From contig NC_049988.1 of the NCBI RefSeq assembly GCF_000003815.2, positions 18,202,920-18,266,919 on the forward strand: a stretch of 64,000 nucleotides of DNA, read 5' to 3'. How positions within the stretch are numbered: the stretch's first letter is position 1; every line of letters begins with the position of its first letter. The notes below the pieces were generated by a model. That model saw only the letters and a list, made by a program, of their open reading frames with translations. It searched no databases and had not been told where the DNA came from. Shown in pieces: positions 26,801 to 37,497 of this stretch. The stretch is from Branchiostoma floridae. Its lineage: Eukaryota > Chordata > Leptocardii > Amphioxiformes > Branchiostomatidae. Position numbers and translations under genes: made by a program.

Positions 26801-27047
26801 CTTCCTCAACGTAACAACAAGAAGTACCACAGGCATAGCAAACACAAACTTAACAACGACCTAAGTTGGAACTATTCCGATGGGTGAACGCTGAAAAATG
26901 ACAGAACAAAGATAACGAATTCTTACATTGTAATAAGGAGTCCTTTTCCCCGATGTCGCCGCCCAGTGTGGCTGAAGACGACGAGCATGCTTCAACACGA
27001 GTCACAGGAATCATCAGGAAAAGCGCCAAAACGCGCCAGTAGTCCAT
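20868..27047 (-). CDS. secreted VioB/RebD-like imine-dimer synthase family protein with ferritin-like domain
   Basis: Exons on the minus strand, in transcript order, are 27047-26927, 25723-25640, 25124-25059, 24112-23885 and 23515-20868. All junctions are phase 1 and join to 3147 nt (1048 aa); VioB and RebD are about 1000 aa. Residues 1-20 are a signal peptide (hydrophobic LALFLMIP, cut after VEA). Residues 41-90 form a polar linker with HHSHEH. From about 91, KLRLNFAGRF matches the family's conserved N-terminal LHFAG strand. Near 570-640 the WYEHVYPIF and YMPVTRDLSPTKRRMI motifs match VioB. The ferritin-like domain (about 650-1000) shows Glu668 (LELATIPPY), Glu701-x-x-His704 (DEMKHM), a TEGEG loop near 880, and Glu896-x-x-His899 (DELSHYF), the expected metal-ligand pattern. 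Bacterial members couple two oxidised tryptophan-derived imines. Substrate here is unknown, and secretion argues for a different role. The last exon is 2.65 kb without an intron. The gene is convergent with the EgtD-like gene, 4.9 kb away. Confidence 0.85.
24188..24741. mobile_element. two adjacent MITEs of the GTCACATTTCC family in intron 3 of the VioB-like gene
   Basis: Copies at about 24188-24455 and 24545-24741 share inverted ends, CACATTTCCAAACCG on one side and CGGTTTGGAA.TGTGAC on the other, enclosing an AT-rich core. The core includes CACAAGACGTAAAGA and GTTTCCAGAAACAGCCCGGC. Related copies lie at 28243-28446 and 50027-50195. Confidence 0.75.
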
Positions 27048-27677
27048 GGTGTCCGCCCCTTTTCTGTCTAAATCTCCACAAGTGCGCGGAACGGAGGTGT
27101 AGGTGGCTGGGGCTCGTGAGCGCCCAGGGCACAGGTGCGCCGTTTGTACCATGTTAAGCCACGAATAGTGTGAACCGCTTCCGGGGAAGGGGGTTATGTC
27201 GAGGGTTTGGGGTGAAATAATGCTGTGCAAGACTAATTCAGAAACGACAGAAAGAGAATTAGAAGCGGTTGACCTGTACGGAGATTGCATCAGTCTTCAC
27301 ATACATGTGATATAATATGATATTTTCAACGTGATATTTTGTGAACAGCCCCTACATCAATTATGAATACGTGGTCGATTTTGTGTTGTTTTGCCTTTCT
27401 GGCATGGTTATCATGGATTCTTTTTTCATTATCGACACAGTTTCCGCAACGCGCAAGTAAGACAAGTAAAAAAAAAAGATGAGACTGACAAGCAAGTGTG
27501 GAGGACTAAATGTATGAGACGACTTTGATTGCATTTCAGACGGAGACGTTATCAATTACCAATGCCCCTCCCAACAAGCTTGACAGATAATTTATGGTGA
27601 ACATTTGTGCACAATCTAACGACGGTCTGGGACGTGTAGGGTAAGCTAATTTGTTACCAGCCAAGCGGTAATAAGTT

Positions 27678-27797
27678 TTATCCCTCCAAACAGTGGTTCG
27701 GCTCCGGCTATTCTGACGTGTTTAGGCGTTTTTGTCAAGATATTCTATTTTTCACTGTTTTCTTTATGCCATAAGGCTGACAAAAACGCCTAGAAAT
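27678..27797. mobile_element. degenerate MITE abutting the duplicated exon
   Basis: The words CAAACAGTGGTTCGGCTCCGG and, inverted, AAAAACGCCTAGAAATGTC resemble the ends and arms of the elements at 52627-52819 and 56093-56278. It ends about 25 bp before the segmental-duplication copy starts, so it may mark the breakpoint. Confidence 0.4.
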
Positions 27798-27822
27798 GTC
27801 AAGCTTTGAGAGCACAAACTCC

Positions 27823-27981
27823 TATTTCTACGAGGGGCTGAAAACCAGCTGCAAGTGGGACCTGCGACAACTGTGCCGCCTTGCAGAGAAGAGCGGCTTT
27901 GCAGTCGATGAGCACAGGACCAATGATGAGGAGAATTATTGCGCCATCTGCTTGGCATCTGAAAAATTAATCCATACTTAG
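27823..27981 (+). pseudogene. orphan copy of the last exon of the EgtD-like gene
   Basis: The frame matches residues about 295-345 of the methyltransferase: YFYEGLKTSCKWDLRQL, then an Ala-Glu-Lys-Ser-Gly-Phe segment, then DEHRTNDEENYCAICLA. It is open to a stop at 27979-27981. The motif residues corresponding to Glu298, Ser303 and Lys305 are all kept. The start of exon 6 and exons 1-5 are absent, so it cannot make an enzyme alone. It is the first segment of the downstream duplication copy. Either it is a pseudogene fragment under weak decay, or it is an alternative last exon, which would need long-range splicing across the VioB-like gene. Confidence 0.75.
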
Positions 27982-27999
27982 TACACACTAAGGGAAACA

Positions 28000-29577
28000 C
28001 AACTAAACAGATAATACCGAAAAGGAGGTAGAAGCTGGTTCCAGATCTGCCCCAACAGTTAGATATTTGCTATTTAGACTGAGGGATAGATGAGAAGAGA
28101 TGAGACGATAAGATGAGACTTGGATGGGGGACCAACTAAGTGCGTCCGGATTGCTGTAGCCTCACGAAGCTTTCCACGAAATCGTCTTCCGGGAGGGACG
28201 TAAAACGGGGGTCCCGTGCTCGAGGAGGTGCCTCGACCACGTTAGGCCTAGGTCACAATTGCCATCCCGGGGCCCGACCGGGTAGCTTTCGGGAGGGAAA
28301 AGAATGATATAAAGGACATCAAAATACACGAAATGTCAACATAAGATTCTTGAAAATTACATGCGTATGTTTCTAGGTATACATTTTAATTTTTCATTTC
28401 TTTAAACATCCCGGCCGGGCCCCGGTTTTGATATGTGACCTAAGCCATAAACGGCCTCATTACCCACCCTAAGGGTACCTACTGGCTGCAAAATACACCC
28501 GATATTATTATCATTATTATTAATGTGCACTGAACTGCTTCTGAATCACTGGAAGGATAACCGTTAGCTTTAGGGCTAGCTAAAATAAAACTCAAACATT
28601 CTAATAAGCATTCTCGCAATACGTAGATTTAGACAGCTGTGAACGTTTATCATAGCGTGTAACATAATGGCGTTTTAGCGAACCCACAGCAGAGAGCATG
28701 TCAGAAACGCTAACTAAGAGCAGTTTCCACTTCATTGTAGTTGCGGATTGGGTCTGTCCGAAGGAACTTCCAGAGTCAAAAGTCCAAAGCAGAGAGAAAC
28801 GTCTGCTGTTATCTAACTTTCCCTTGTTTGGTCATATGAAATCATTAAAGGTCTTTCTACAAATCGTCAGATTTTAACGTTACATGAATTAAAATTCAGT
28901 GTTTCTCTTTTGATACATTATGCAGAATAAAACAGCCAAGTGCTGTAAATTTGGTTTGATTTGACATTCAGTTGGAAAAACAGCCGGTAATGACGAAACT
29001 AGTTGCGAAATTCCTGTTTGTTGAACGTTTTATGTCAACCTGTACTACGCTGGCACTATTCAGCACCAAGGACAGGGTAGCCTTTCTCAGTGTGTCATAG
29101 GAAACACTGGTCCCACGCCTGGGGAGCGAGGTTAGCTGTCGATGCCCCGTATATCAACTCTGTTGCTGGAGTAGGATGTTAAGGTACCAGAGGAGAACGT
29201 GAATAAACAGAATCACGGTAAATTGTGTGACTAAGTTTTTATTTCCACGTAACGTTATACCAATCACTATCTGAGTTTCAGTTGTGGCCTCTAAATCCAA
29301 ATAGAACAGATTTTATTATCGTAAGACATCCCAAGACATATTGCCGTGATAAGTTCTATTATGACAACTACAGTACGCTCATTTAAACTGGTTTTTACTT
29401 AAATAATATGTAATTTTGTCTGTTTTATTGCCATTTCAGTTTGTTTATTGGTTACATCCTGCCGTAAGTTGAGCCCGTTACCAGGCAACCTGATTGTTCG
29501 AACAATCGTGACGTCACGACTAGGATACCAGGGCAGCTCAGCCTAGGTGCGGCCGTGTTCCAGTCGTGCTCGCGCTA
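28000..29577 (+). repeat. segmental duplication, downstream copy
   Basis: This is the same-direction partner of 15818-18795. It continues from the orphan exon through the block with CACGCCTGGGGAGCGAGG to GTGACGTCACGACTAGGATA and the closing GTGTTCCAGTCGTGCTCG. Similarity stops near 29577, exactly where the leader of the next gene begins. A SINE tail (about 28195-28255) and a MITE interrupt it. Confidence 0.8.
28243..28446. mobile_element. MITE of the GTCACATTTCC family
   Basis: Inverted ends TAGGCCTAGGTCACA and TGTGACCTAAGCC bound an AT-rich core with CCCGGCCGGGCCCCGGTTT. The layout is the same as at 24545-24741. It sits inside the downstream duplication copy and is absent from the upstream copy, so it inserted after the duplication. 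Confidence 0.7.
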
Positions 29578-29903
29578 AAACTCAGAATTTCAGCAGTCAG
29601 ACGGCGTGTTAACCGTCAAAAAGTGCCCCATATATTATTCAGACATTGTTGTAACTACCACAAACATGGGACCGGGTTAGGTTGGGAAGAATCCGAGTTA
29701 TCAGCGTCAAAAGGACGACCTTTGACGCGAGAGACTCTGTCTGAGGAGCCGCCATATTGAAACTGCAGCTGTTGACGCCGGAGAGTCGACAGACAGAAAC
29801 AAGCCTTAACAGTGATGACAGACTGAAGATTGTAGCACGACAGAAGACTCAGGAACACATCATACATCCCTCTACAACTCAGCAGTTTCTGGTTAAAGTT
29901 ACG
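29440..29903 (+). promoter_or_regulatory. putative promoter and non-coding first exon of the 31198-33318 gene
   Basis: A perfect TGACGTCA lies within GTGACGTCACGACTAGGATA (about 29508-29527). It is followed by a CpG-rich leader that ends at a donor, ACG|GTAAGC (exon end about 29902). The leader has a GCCGCCATATTG stretch of the YY1-like type seen near vertebrate and lancelet start sites. Splicing to the acceptor at 31180 would place the start codon 17 nt into exon 2. No transcript evidence is available, and the link to the downstream gene is inferred from distance and splice signals. Confidence 0.4.
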
Positions 29904-31197
29904 GTAAGCAGTTTTTCTTGTACAAAAGTTGTGACACCTCTAGAAAAGTGGCGGAACATTTTCTTTGGCCTGCAGAGGCTCTACTCAGGTTCAAGATTGT
30001 TCTGCATGTAGAGCACTTGAGGAGTTGGACGGAGAGGTAAGATAAGGAAAAGACTTCTGTATTGAAAATGTACAATAAAGGTCTTCATTCATGTATGAGG
30101 ATGAAAGGGATTGAAGTAAAAGATATAGATATTCACCAACGTTTACCGTGTTCTCAAGCAAAAATATACGAAGTTTGCATTGTGGTTTACAAGTTTGGAA
30201 GAAAGGAAAGGTGGCTGATACTTGTCTATTATTACTACTTAAATAGATGATATTTGCTACTATGATAAATCGATAAATTGACGTTGCTTTAATCAGCTGC
30301 GAAGTTTCCAAACTGTCTACAGAATATCTCTTGTTTAGTGCATCGCTTGTCTGTCTAGAATAATATAAACGTTACAAGTAGTTTGTTCTACTCGCCTTGA
30401 TTGATTTTGGAACTCACTGATGTCCAGTTGTTTGACGTTTGTTGTTTGTAAACTGCAGCTGTGTGTTATCTGAATTGAGTAGGCAGTTCAGTGTAACATA
30501 TTGCAGGATAGAATATCTTAGATTCATTCAGAAAAATGGTGTTTTTGTGGTCAAAATTGCATCTTACTTTTCATGCCAAGGTAGGTGTTAGCTCTGTGAT
30601 TATAGGAAAAGTAAAAACACAGAATTGATACCACGTCAGGAAGGAAATTTTCCTACAGCCATTACTGGTGAAGGATAATGCTAAAGCTTTAGCCTCATTG
30701 CTAGACTTGTTTCAAACTCAGTGCTAGAATTTTTGGGATGCCACAGGGGCGGAGCCTTATTTCTGTTGCCTTTATGATTATCATGTCTTTGACTTCTCTG
30801 ACAATCAATTGAGAAGAATAGAGGAGCCATGTTTAGATTTCTTTTGTCATCTTTGCTTTCAATCAGGATACAAACATTGAATCAGCAACTAGGTAGTTTT
30901 TCTGCTGTATATGTGGTGTTAAGTATTAGAAGAAATGTTGTCCTCTTGTATAGTTCACAAAATCTGACTGTTTATCAGAACAGTATACCACTGTAGTAAC
31001 TCCTAGAAAGCAAAGTTATATACATGAACAGGAAAACAACAAGATTATCAACATGGCAAGTAAGAGTCAAGAGGAAGAAAACCAAAGTGGGCTGTTTGAC
31101 CGTAAAGAGCAATTTTGTTGAGTCTACCTCATTTTTGAGAAATCATTTTATGTAAGATTACAAACTATTTTCTATTCCAGGCCCCATCATATTCACC

Positions 31198-33318
31198 ATG
31201 TACAGAAGATTACAAGATATCCGCCAGTCCCATGAGTTGTACCGTGTCCCCAACCCTCCCTCCAACCCCAAGCCAGCCAACCAGGCACCACAGGATGTCC
31301 AGCGCCAGACCCGTAAGGTCCGCAGAAACCTCCGCAAGGCCCCCCAGGTCCTCGGTGTGGACATGAACGAGGTGATGGACTCCTGTGAAGAAGCCGATCG
31401 TCACCTGAAGGCTGGGCACAGACCTGAGTACATTCCATCCAGAGGATTCTCAGACAACATGCCAAACAGGTGCACCCTTGGAGTTATCCTAAATCTTAGA
31501 ATTTTTATGGACTCTTCACCTGCTCCAGCTGTCTTGTGCTAATGACCTATGAAAGTGTATCTGTAGAGGTGTGTACCTCATTTGCTGTACTCCATATATT
31601 GCTCAGTGCTCTTACTTTTTCCCTTTTTTGTATCTGAAGATACATGAGATCATCCCCCACAGAAGAGGAGCTGGATAGAGCCTTAGACGAGCACGCTGAA
31701 AAAATCTACCACCACAAACTACAGACCCAGATGTTTGGGGAGGACCTCAGCGCCTCCAAGCTGCCGACCAAGAAGCGAGGGAAGAAAGTCCGCGCACAGG
31801 AGAAGCTCCACCAACTCGAGCAGGAGCGCCACAACGCCGTCCCCTTCAACCATGAACACCAGCTGCTCCGATCGGCGTGTACCATGGCCATGTTTGGTGA
31901 GGACCTGTCCGATAAGTCATCAGCGACCCGTAGAGCGCCCGCACAGCCCGGCCTGGTTGGAGGACGGAACCACCGAACCCACGACATGCAGGAAGCAGAG
32001 AAGCCGCGGTACCAGGTGAAACCTGAGCCTGATGATCAGGATGAGGCCGTCTACATCACCATGGCAGACCTGGACTTCCGCGCCAACAGACTGAAGCAAG
32101 CAGCCGACTGGGATCTCTCCTCTGACAGGACTGGTGAGAGTTTGAAACTCTGTGTTGAAAAGTTGTACTAACTTTGTGTTGAAGTATAGAGTTCTACTGT
32201 GTACTCCTGTTTTTTAGCTCTTCAGTGTAACATGATCGAGGTGGATGGAGAAACTGCATAGTCTCACTGAATCCTAACACAAACCTCCACTGCTGCTACT
32301 GAACTGAGTCAAACCTTTTCTTTCTTTCTTTTCTTTCAGAAAGTTCAAGCAGGAAAGTAGTTTATAATTATATTCACGATGTTGCCATAGCTTTTCCTAT
32401 CATCTTTTTATTTTCATATGTCTTGCAAACTTATGTGACAACCAGGGCTTGTTGACATCTGTAAGAAAATTAGCCAGGTTGCCAAGTATTTTCCTTACAG
32501 CTTAATAATACTGTTGTGAACATCCCTCTGTGTTTTCTACTCTGTAGCCACTAAGCTGCCGTCCCTGGCTCCACAGCGCCACCATCTGGCTGGGAAGAGA
32601 ACTGCAGCAGCCGCCACCATCCCTGGCCGCCACTCGGTGAGTTTCAGCACATGCATGTTGACTGGTTTATTGAAACTTATAGTAAACAGTTTTGGCATCA
32701 ACTTTCAGGGTAAGAAAGGTAAGAAAGTAAGATCAAGGCAAGAAGTTTCTTGGTTTATACAATCACCAAAAAATTACTATTAATGATTAGGTTAAACACA
32801 AAGTTTAATACATTATGGACTCTCTGTCACCACTATAGCTGATGGACACAAAGCCACACATTGTTGCACCGTCCGTCAACGCTGCATCCAGCAACATCTC
32901 AGGCCACTACTTGGTGAGTTTCAACCTGTTGACTGATTTCTTGAGACTTACAGTTCACACTGGTGCAAAAGAGTAAAAAAATTGCAGTTGCATATGTATT
33001 GAGAATCAACATTAAGTAGACTGAAGTAGCTGCTTCACTACTGAACCACTTAGAATGTTCTTGCTTTGTATAATCATTGATAAATAAAAAAAGTTACCTA
33101 CCGATCAGCTTATTATATAACCAAACATTAACCATGGACTTTTCACCACTGCGTAGTTAAAGGAGCCAAAGCCTCCGGTTGCCGCAAAGTCTGACAACGC
33201 CATGGCAGCAGAGAATCTGCAGACCAAGAAGCGAGCATCCCACCGCAGGACGAGAGACAGCCGGGCCCTGAAGCGGCGCTGTGAGAGTCCCAGCGGCCCC
33301 GTGCGCAGCAAACACTAA
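31198..33318 (+). CDS. unrecognised basic protein with MFGEDL repeat (five coding exons)
   Basis: Coding exons 31198-31469, 31640-32133, 32548-32636, 32839-32913 and 33157-33318 join in phase to 1092 nt (363 aa). The start has a strong context (CACCATG) 17 nt after a good acceptor. I do not recognise the family. Visible traits: a charged, mostly hydrophilic chain, no signal peptide or membrane segment, a helical acidic/basic stretch around residues 95-150, and the word MFGEDLS twice (about residues 119 and 167), each in a helix-like setting. There is also an acidic patch PEPDDQDEAVYITMADLD and a highly basic tail with TKKRASHRRTRDSRALKRR that looks like a nuclear localisation signal. A nuclear, centrosomal or chromatin role is possible but unproven. 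Two short exons (89 and 75 nt) end in the same donor context. Confidence 0.75.
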
Positions 33319-34177
33319 GTCCTCAGGTTGCCCTGACATCCCTCATAGTATACATGGTCGTTCATAAACACTGTTTAACTCACAGATAGAAACCCCTCAA
33401 AAACCTCATTCCCCTTGGTTGGTTAAAACTATTCCTACCTCAGCCTTTGTACAACATGTATATATATAAAAGAACCTGTCAATGCTTGACAATTTTACTG
33501 GATATTTTTCCAGTTTGAAACATAAATCCATATCCTTTCATAAAACAACTCCCCACTAGTGAACATTTAAGGTTAAAAGTTACAACAAAACTTGTTCCAT
33601 TGCGGTGCATGAGGTAAGAAAAGGGGGGGGGGACCAAACACCACAGACCTGCACATGAGGGATGTATTGGCCAAATCTTGCTAGAGGAATGTTCATGGTA
33701 CAATCTAGAGAAATATGCCTGTAGCTAACAGATATCAGTGCCATAGACACTCCTTGAGTTATTTCGTAAGATCAAGGGTGTGTTTGAGTGATGCACTTTA
33801 TCTCCTTAAAGCCTGCCATCAAACACCTCTAGTTAAGTACCAGGGCTGGAGGCATTATCAGCACTTCTTCAAGTAAATTTTGAGTGCAAATATTATTCCA
33901 ACAGTGCTTAATCTGCTGTTGTAGGAAACCCAAAGGGAGGCTACCAGTAGGGTGGTTCCGCACACAGTAAATGACCTTTGCCTCTCGACAGGGACTGTCC
34001 AAGTCCCGACAGAGTAGGGTTTCCCTTTAGGGGTTTTCCCTTTAGGGTGTGTGTGGGTAGGTGTGAGTGTGGCATCTTTTGGTCTCCTGCAAAAACCTGG
34101 ATGAATTCCGAAGCCCCAGCCTGTGAAGACCAAAACATGCATGTAAATGTGTGTCTAAATAAGGGTGGTTGGGTGGG
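33319..34177. other. 3' flank, no gene recognised
   Basis: This follows the stop of the preceding gene and probably includes its 3' UTR. No further exon is seen. The words CCCTTTAGGGGTTTTCCCTTTAGGG form a short direct repeat near 34023-34047. Confidence 0.4.
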
Positions 34178-34230
34178 ATGTTTTGGTCTCCTGTCCGGAA
34201 TGGCCCCTTCCGGACAGGAGACCAAAACAT
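34178..34230. repeat. perfect 23-bp inverted repeat with 7-nt loop
   Basis: 34178-34200 and 34208-34230 are exact reverse complements (ATGTTTTGGTCTCCTGTCCG plus three more bases), separated by TGGCCCC. Parts of the same sequence (TTTTGGTCTCCTG, GACCAAAACATGCATGTAAATG) recur just upstream near 34077-34150. The word GAATTCCGAAGCCCCAGCCTGT occurs at both about 34103 and 34373. The whole 34070-34400 stretch looks like a local foldback cluster. Confidence 0.85.
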
Positions 34231-35538
34231 GCATGTAAATGTCTGTGTAAATGTGTGGGGGAGAGAGGGGGGAGGGAGGTGGGCAGCGTCCTAACTTCCA
34301 AGATCACAAACTGCAGTGGAAACAAAAACACGGTTATTGACAGCACTAGCATTATCATGCAAAAACTAAAATGAATTCCGAAGCCCCAGCCTGTAGAATT
34401 CGAAACCAAAATCAGATCAAACTCTCTTGTTTGAATAAAATAGATGCAGATTCTGTAAGTACTTATTCTGTGGGAAGTAATCCTCAATTTTTCCTCCGTA
34501 AGCAAATCAAAATCCAGCCGAGATTCTTGTTGCTTGAAGAAGAGCGATACTTGTTAGCAGCTTCCTTCTGCATTCCTTTGCTATTTCTTGGCTTTCTTAG
34601 CGCCAAGCTCATGTTGAATGTCACGGTAACAAAGTTTAAGTTCCTCAAACGCAAATGACTATCATTTTTTATGTGGAAGTCCTGAGACAAAGTCAACTGG
34701 TACTTAACCTGTATGTTATAATTACAACATGTTCTGAAGATTTTAGTATACATGTACACCCAAACGTGCTGGTAAAACCCCTTTCTTATTTTACAGACTC
34801 TTTATTCGACAAAAAAATACACACAACACTTATAATAAGATAAGAGCACAGTCACACTGAAGTACGTAGTACACATGTTGCTTAGTGCGCATTTGCAATA
34901 TCCCCCCGTTTTCTGTAGTGACAGGACAAATCATTTTTGTGCAATTATATTTTCTTCTTGGACTTATTGACAAAGGAAACAATATAATGAAATACCCAAA
35001 GACTGACGATAATCCAATAGTATTACCATATTGAATATTATTAATGGCACTGCTTCACCCAAAAGAATGTTCATGAGGTTTTCATTGTTAAAGATAGAGC
35101 CCTGTTTTTTGGTATAGCCAATTTTTTAACTCTCTCCCAAAGTCTCTCCCCAAAAACCCTCTACATGTCCACATCCACAGATAGTACAGCCAGAAATGTG
35201 CATGTTTTTTTTTCTTTTCTTTTTAGTTTTGTCTCTTTTCCAAATGTTACATGAAAATGTGGACTTTGGCATGGATTGATAGTGCACTCATGGCAAACCC
35301 ACTCCAGTTAAACAGACCACACAGTATTCTTCACTGCAGCTGGGGTGGGGAAGGGGCGGGCAGGGTCAACTCCACAGACGGTAGACACTTGGCCCTCCTA
35401 GACTACTTCAACCTCTCCCACTGCACCATCTTGCAGATATGTCTGTGTCTTCCAGCGAGCGATGGCTGTCCTGCGCCTCATCTACCAATGGGGTGATGGG
35501 CCCCATCCTCGCTGGACTCCATATTCATGTCTGCTTGT

Positions 35539-35867
35539 AGCTAGCCTCCTTCACAGCCTTCCACGAGCGCTGGCAGTTATTATTGGGGGGAGCGATGATT
35601 CGCAATTTTCAACATATGGGCCAGGTTCTTTTGCCGGGAAGGTCCTGTTTGCACCCTACTTTTTCCCTACCCCAATCCCCATCATTCCCTACCCCAATTC
35701 CCATCATTCCCTACCCCCATTCCCATCATTCCTTAACCCAGTTCCCTGTGGGTGCAGACACCACCTTCCTGGCTTAAGAACCTTGCACATGTGTTGAAAA
35801 TCTCAAATCAGCGCTCTCCCCAGCAATAACCGCCAGCGCTGGTGGAAGGCTGTGAAGGAGGCTAGCT
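35539..35867. mobile_element. foldback element with long arms
   Basis: AGCTAGCCTCCTTCACAGCC at 35539 onward recurs inverted at the right end (to 35867). Imperfect complementarity continues through GAGCGCTGGCAGTTATT and GATTTTCAACAC for roughly 110 bp per arm. The centre holds three tandem copies of a CCCTACCCCAATTCCCATCATT-like unit. No coding capacity is seen. Confidence 0.7.
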
Positions 35868-35879
35868 TGCAGCAGTGGG

Positions 35880-36035
35880 AGAAGTAGGACTAGTCTGCAG
35901 GGACTTGTGTGTGCTGTCTGTGTGGGGAGATCTTGTACCAAACTGGAACCACCCCGGCTGAAGTGGAGATGTACTGCCTGGTCTTCTCCAACTGGAGTGG
36001 GTTTGCCTCATGTGCACCATCTGTGCCAGACGAAA
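35880..36035 (+). other. possible unidentified coding fragment
   Basis: One frame here is higher in GC than its surroundings and reads as plausible protein (CGEILYQTGTTPAEVEMYCL followed by VFSNWSGF), but it lacks clear splice sites and a family match. It could be a decayed exon of a gene or of a transposon. An AATAAA near 37223 might be the poly(A) signal of such a transcript. Confidence 0.2.
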
Positions 36036-37497
36036 CATTTTCATGTAGCATCTTTTTTCTTATTCTTTCTTCTTTTTTATTCCTTACATATTTCTACACA
36101 TTGCATATCCATAATTCAGTTTTTCTTTGAATCTTTTGCAGAGAAATTTATACATTTTCATGTAGCATCTTTTTTCTTATTTTTCCATCTATAATCATTC
36201 CATACCCATCTCATTCCAAATTCAACCCATATTATTCCCAGTTCAATTCCTTTCTCATTTTTCTTTGTATCATTCCTTACTCATATCATTTTGCTCCATC
36301 TAAGCCAAATGAAACAGGTAGCATATTTTTCTGATTTATCGTTTATTTTTTATTTTTTCTTTCTTTTTATTCCTTACATATTTATACACAATGCTTATCC
36401 ATAATACAGTTTTTCTTTAGTATTTTCAAGAGAGAAATTCATACATTTTCATGTAGCATCTTTTTCTTCTTTCTCATTTTCCCATCTATAATTATTCCAT
36501 ACCAATTTTATTTCCAATTCAACCCATATCATTCCCAGTTCAATTCCTTCAATTCTTTTCTTATTTTTCTTTGTATTATTCCTTACTCATATCATTCTGC
36601 ACCATCTGTGCCAAATGAAACATTTTCATGTAGCATATATTTTCTGATTTATCTATCATTATTTACTTGTTAATACAAGTTAATACACAACGTAACCCAT
36701 GAACATGTTTTTTCTTAATGTATTTTGCAAAGAGAAATTATGAAAAGTCACACAAAACACGCAGAGCCTCCCTTAAGTCCAGTAGAAACCACTTTCACTA
36801 GTAAATTTATGGTCATATCATATAATCATAATTCTCATTATCATCTTATTATCACCATATCATAACATTGTATCGTTACTCTCATTCTCATTTTATTATC
36901 ACCATATGATAACATTGTATCATTATTCTCATCACCATTTCATTATCACCATATCATAATATTGTATCATTATTCTCATCACCATTTTATTATAACCATA
37001 TCATAACATTGTATCATTCTAATCACCACTTTATTATAACCATATCATAACATTGTATCATGACTCTCATTCTGATTTTATTATCACCATATCATAACAT
37101 TGTATCATAATTCTCATTATCATGTTATTATTACCATATCATAAAATTATATCAAAGTATAGTTATAATTTTGTGATCATTTCAACACATTTGTTTGTAT
37201 TGTCCTTCTGTTGTATTGTGCTGAATAAATGTTGACATGTATTTTCGGCTCAGGCATTCTGATCTGTAGGTTATGTTGAAAGTCATTTAGTATCTTTTGA
37301 AAGGGACATAAAATGGGAGTCCCGTGTTGAGGAGGCACCTCGGCCACATTAAAGGCACCCAATGCAATATTAGAGCATTAAAACTGGAAATAGTCTGGAT
37401 AAGGCATTGGTATTGACATTTACTTCACCATACTAGCACTTTTGTATAACTTATACTTTGAGCATTTCAAAAGAATTCAGAAACATGCTGCAAATGG
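36036..37497. repeat. AT-rich tandem-like sequence
   Basis: This is a pyrimidine- and AT-rich stretch. Two related segments (about 36040-36300 and 36340-36650) share ATTCCTTACATATTT and ACATTTTCATGTAGCATC. A second simple array at 36810-37150 is built on ATCACCATATCATAACATTGTATCATT-type units of about 45-50 bp. A SINE-tail-like piece is at about 37310-37360. No gene is recognised. Confidence 0.65.
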
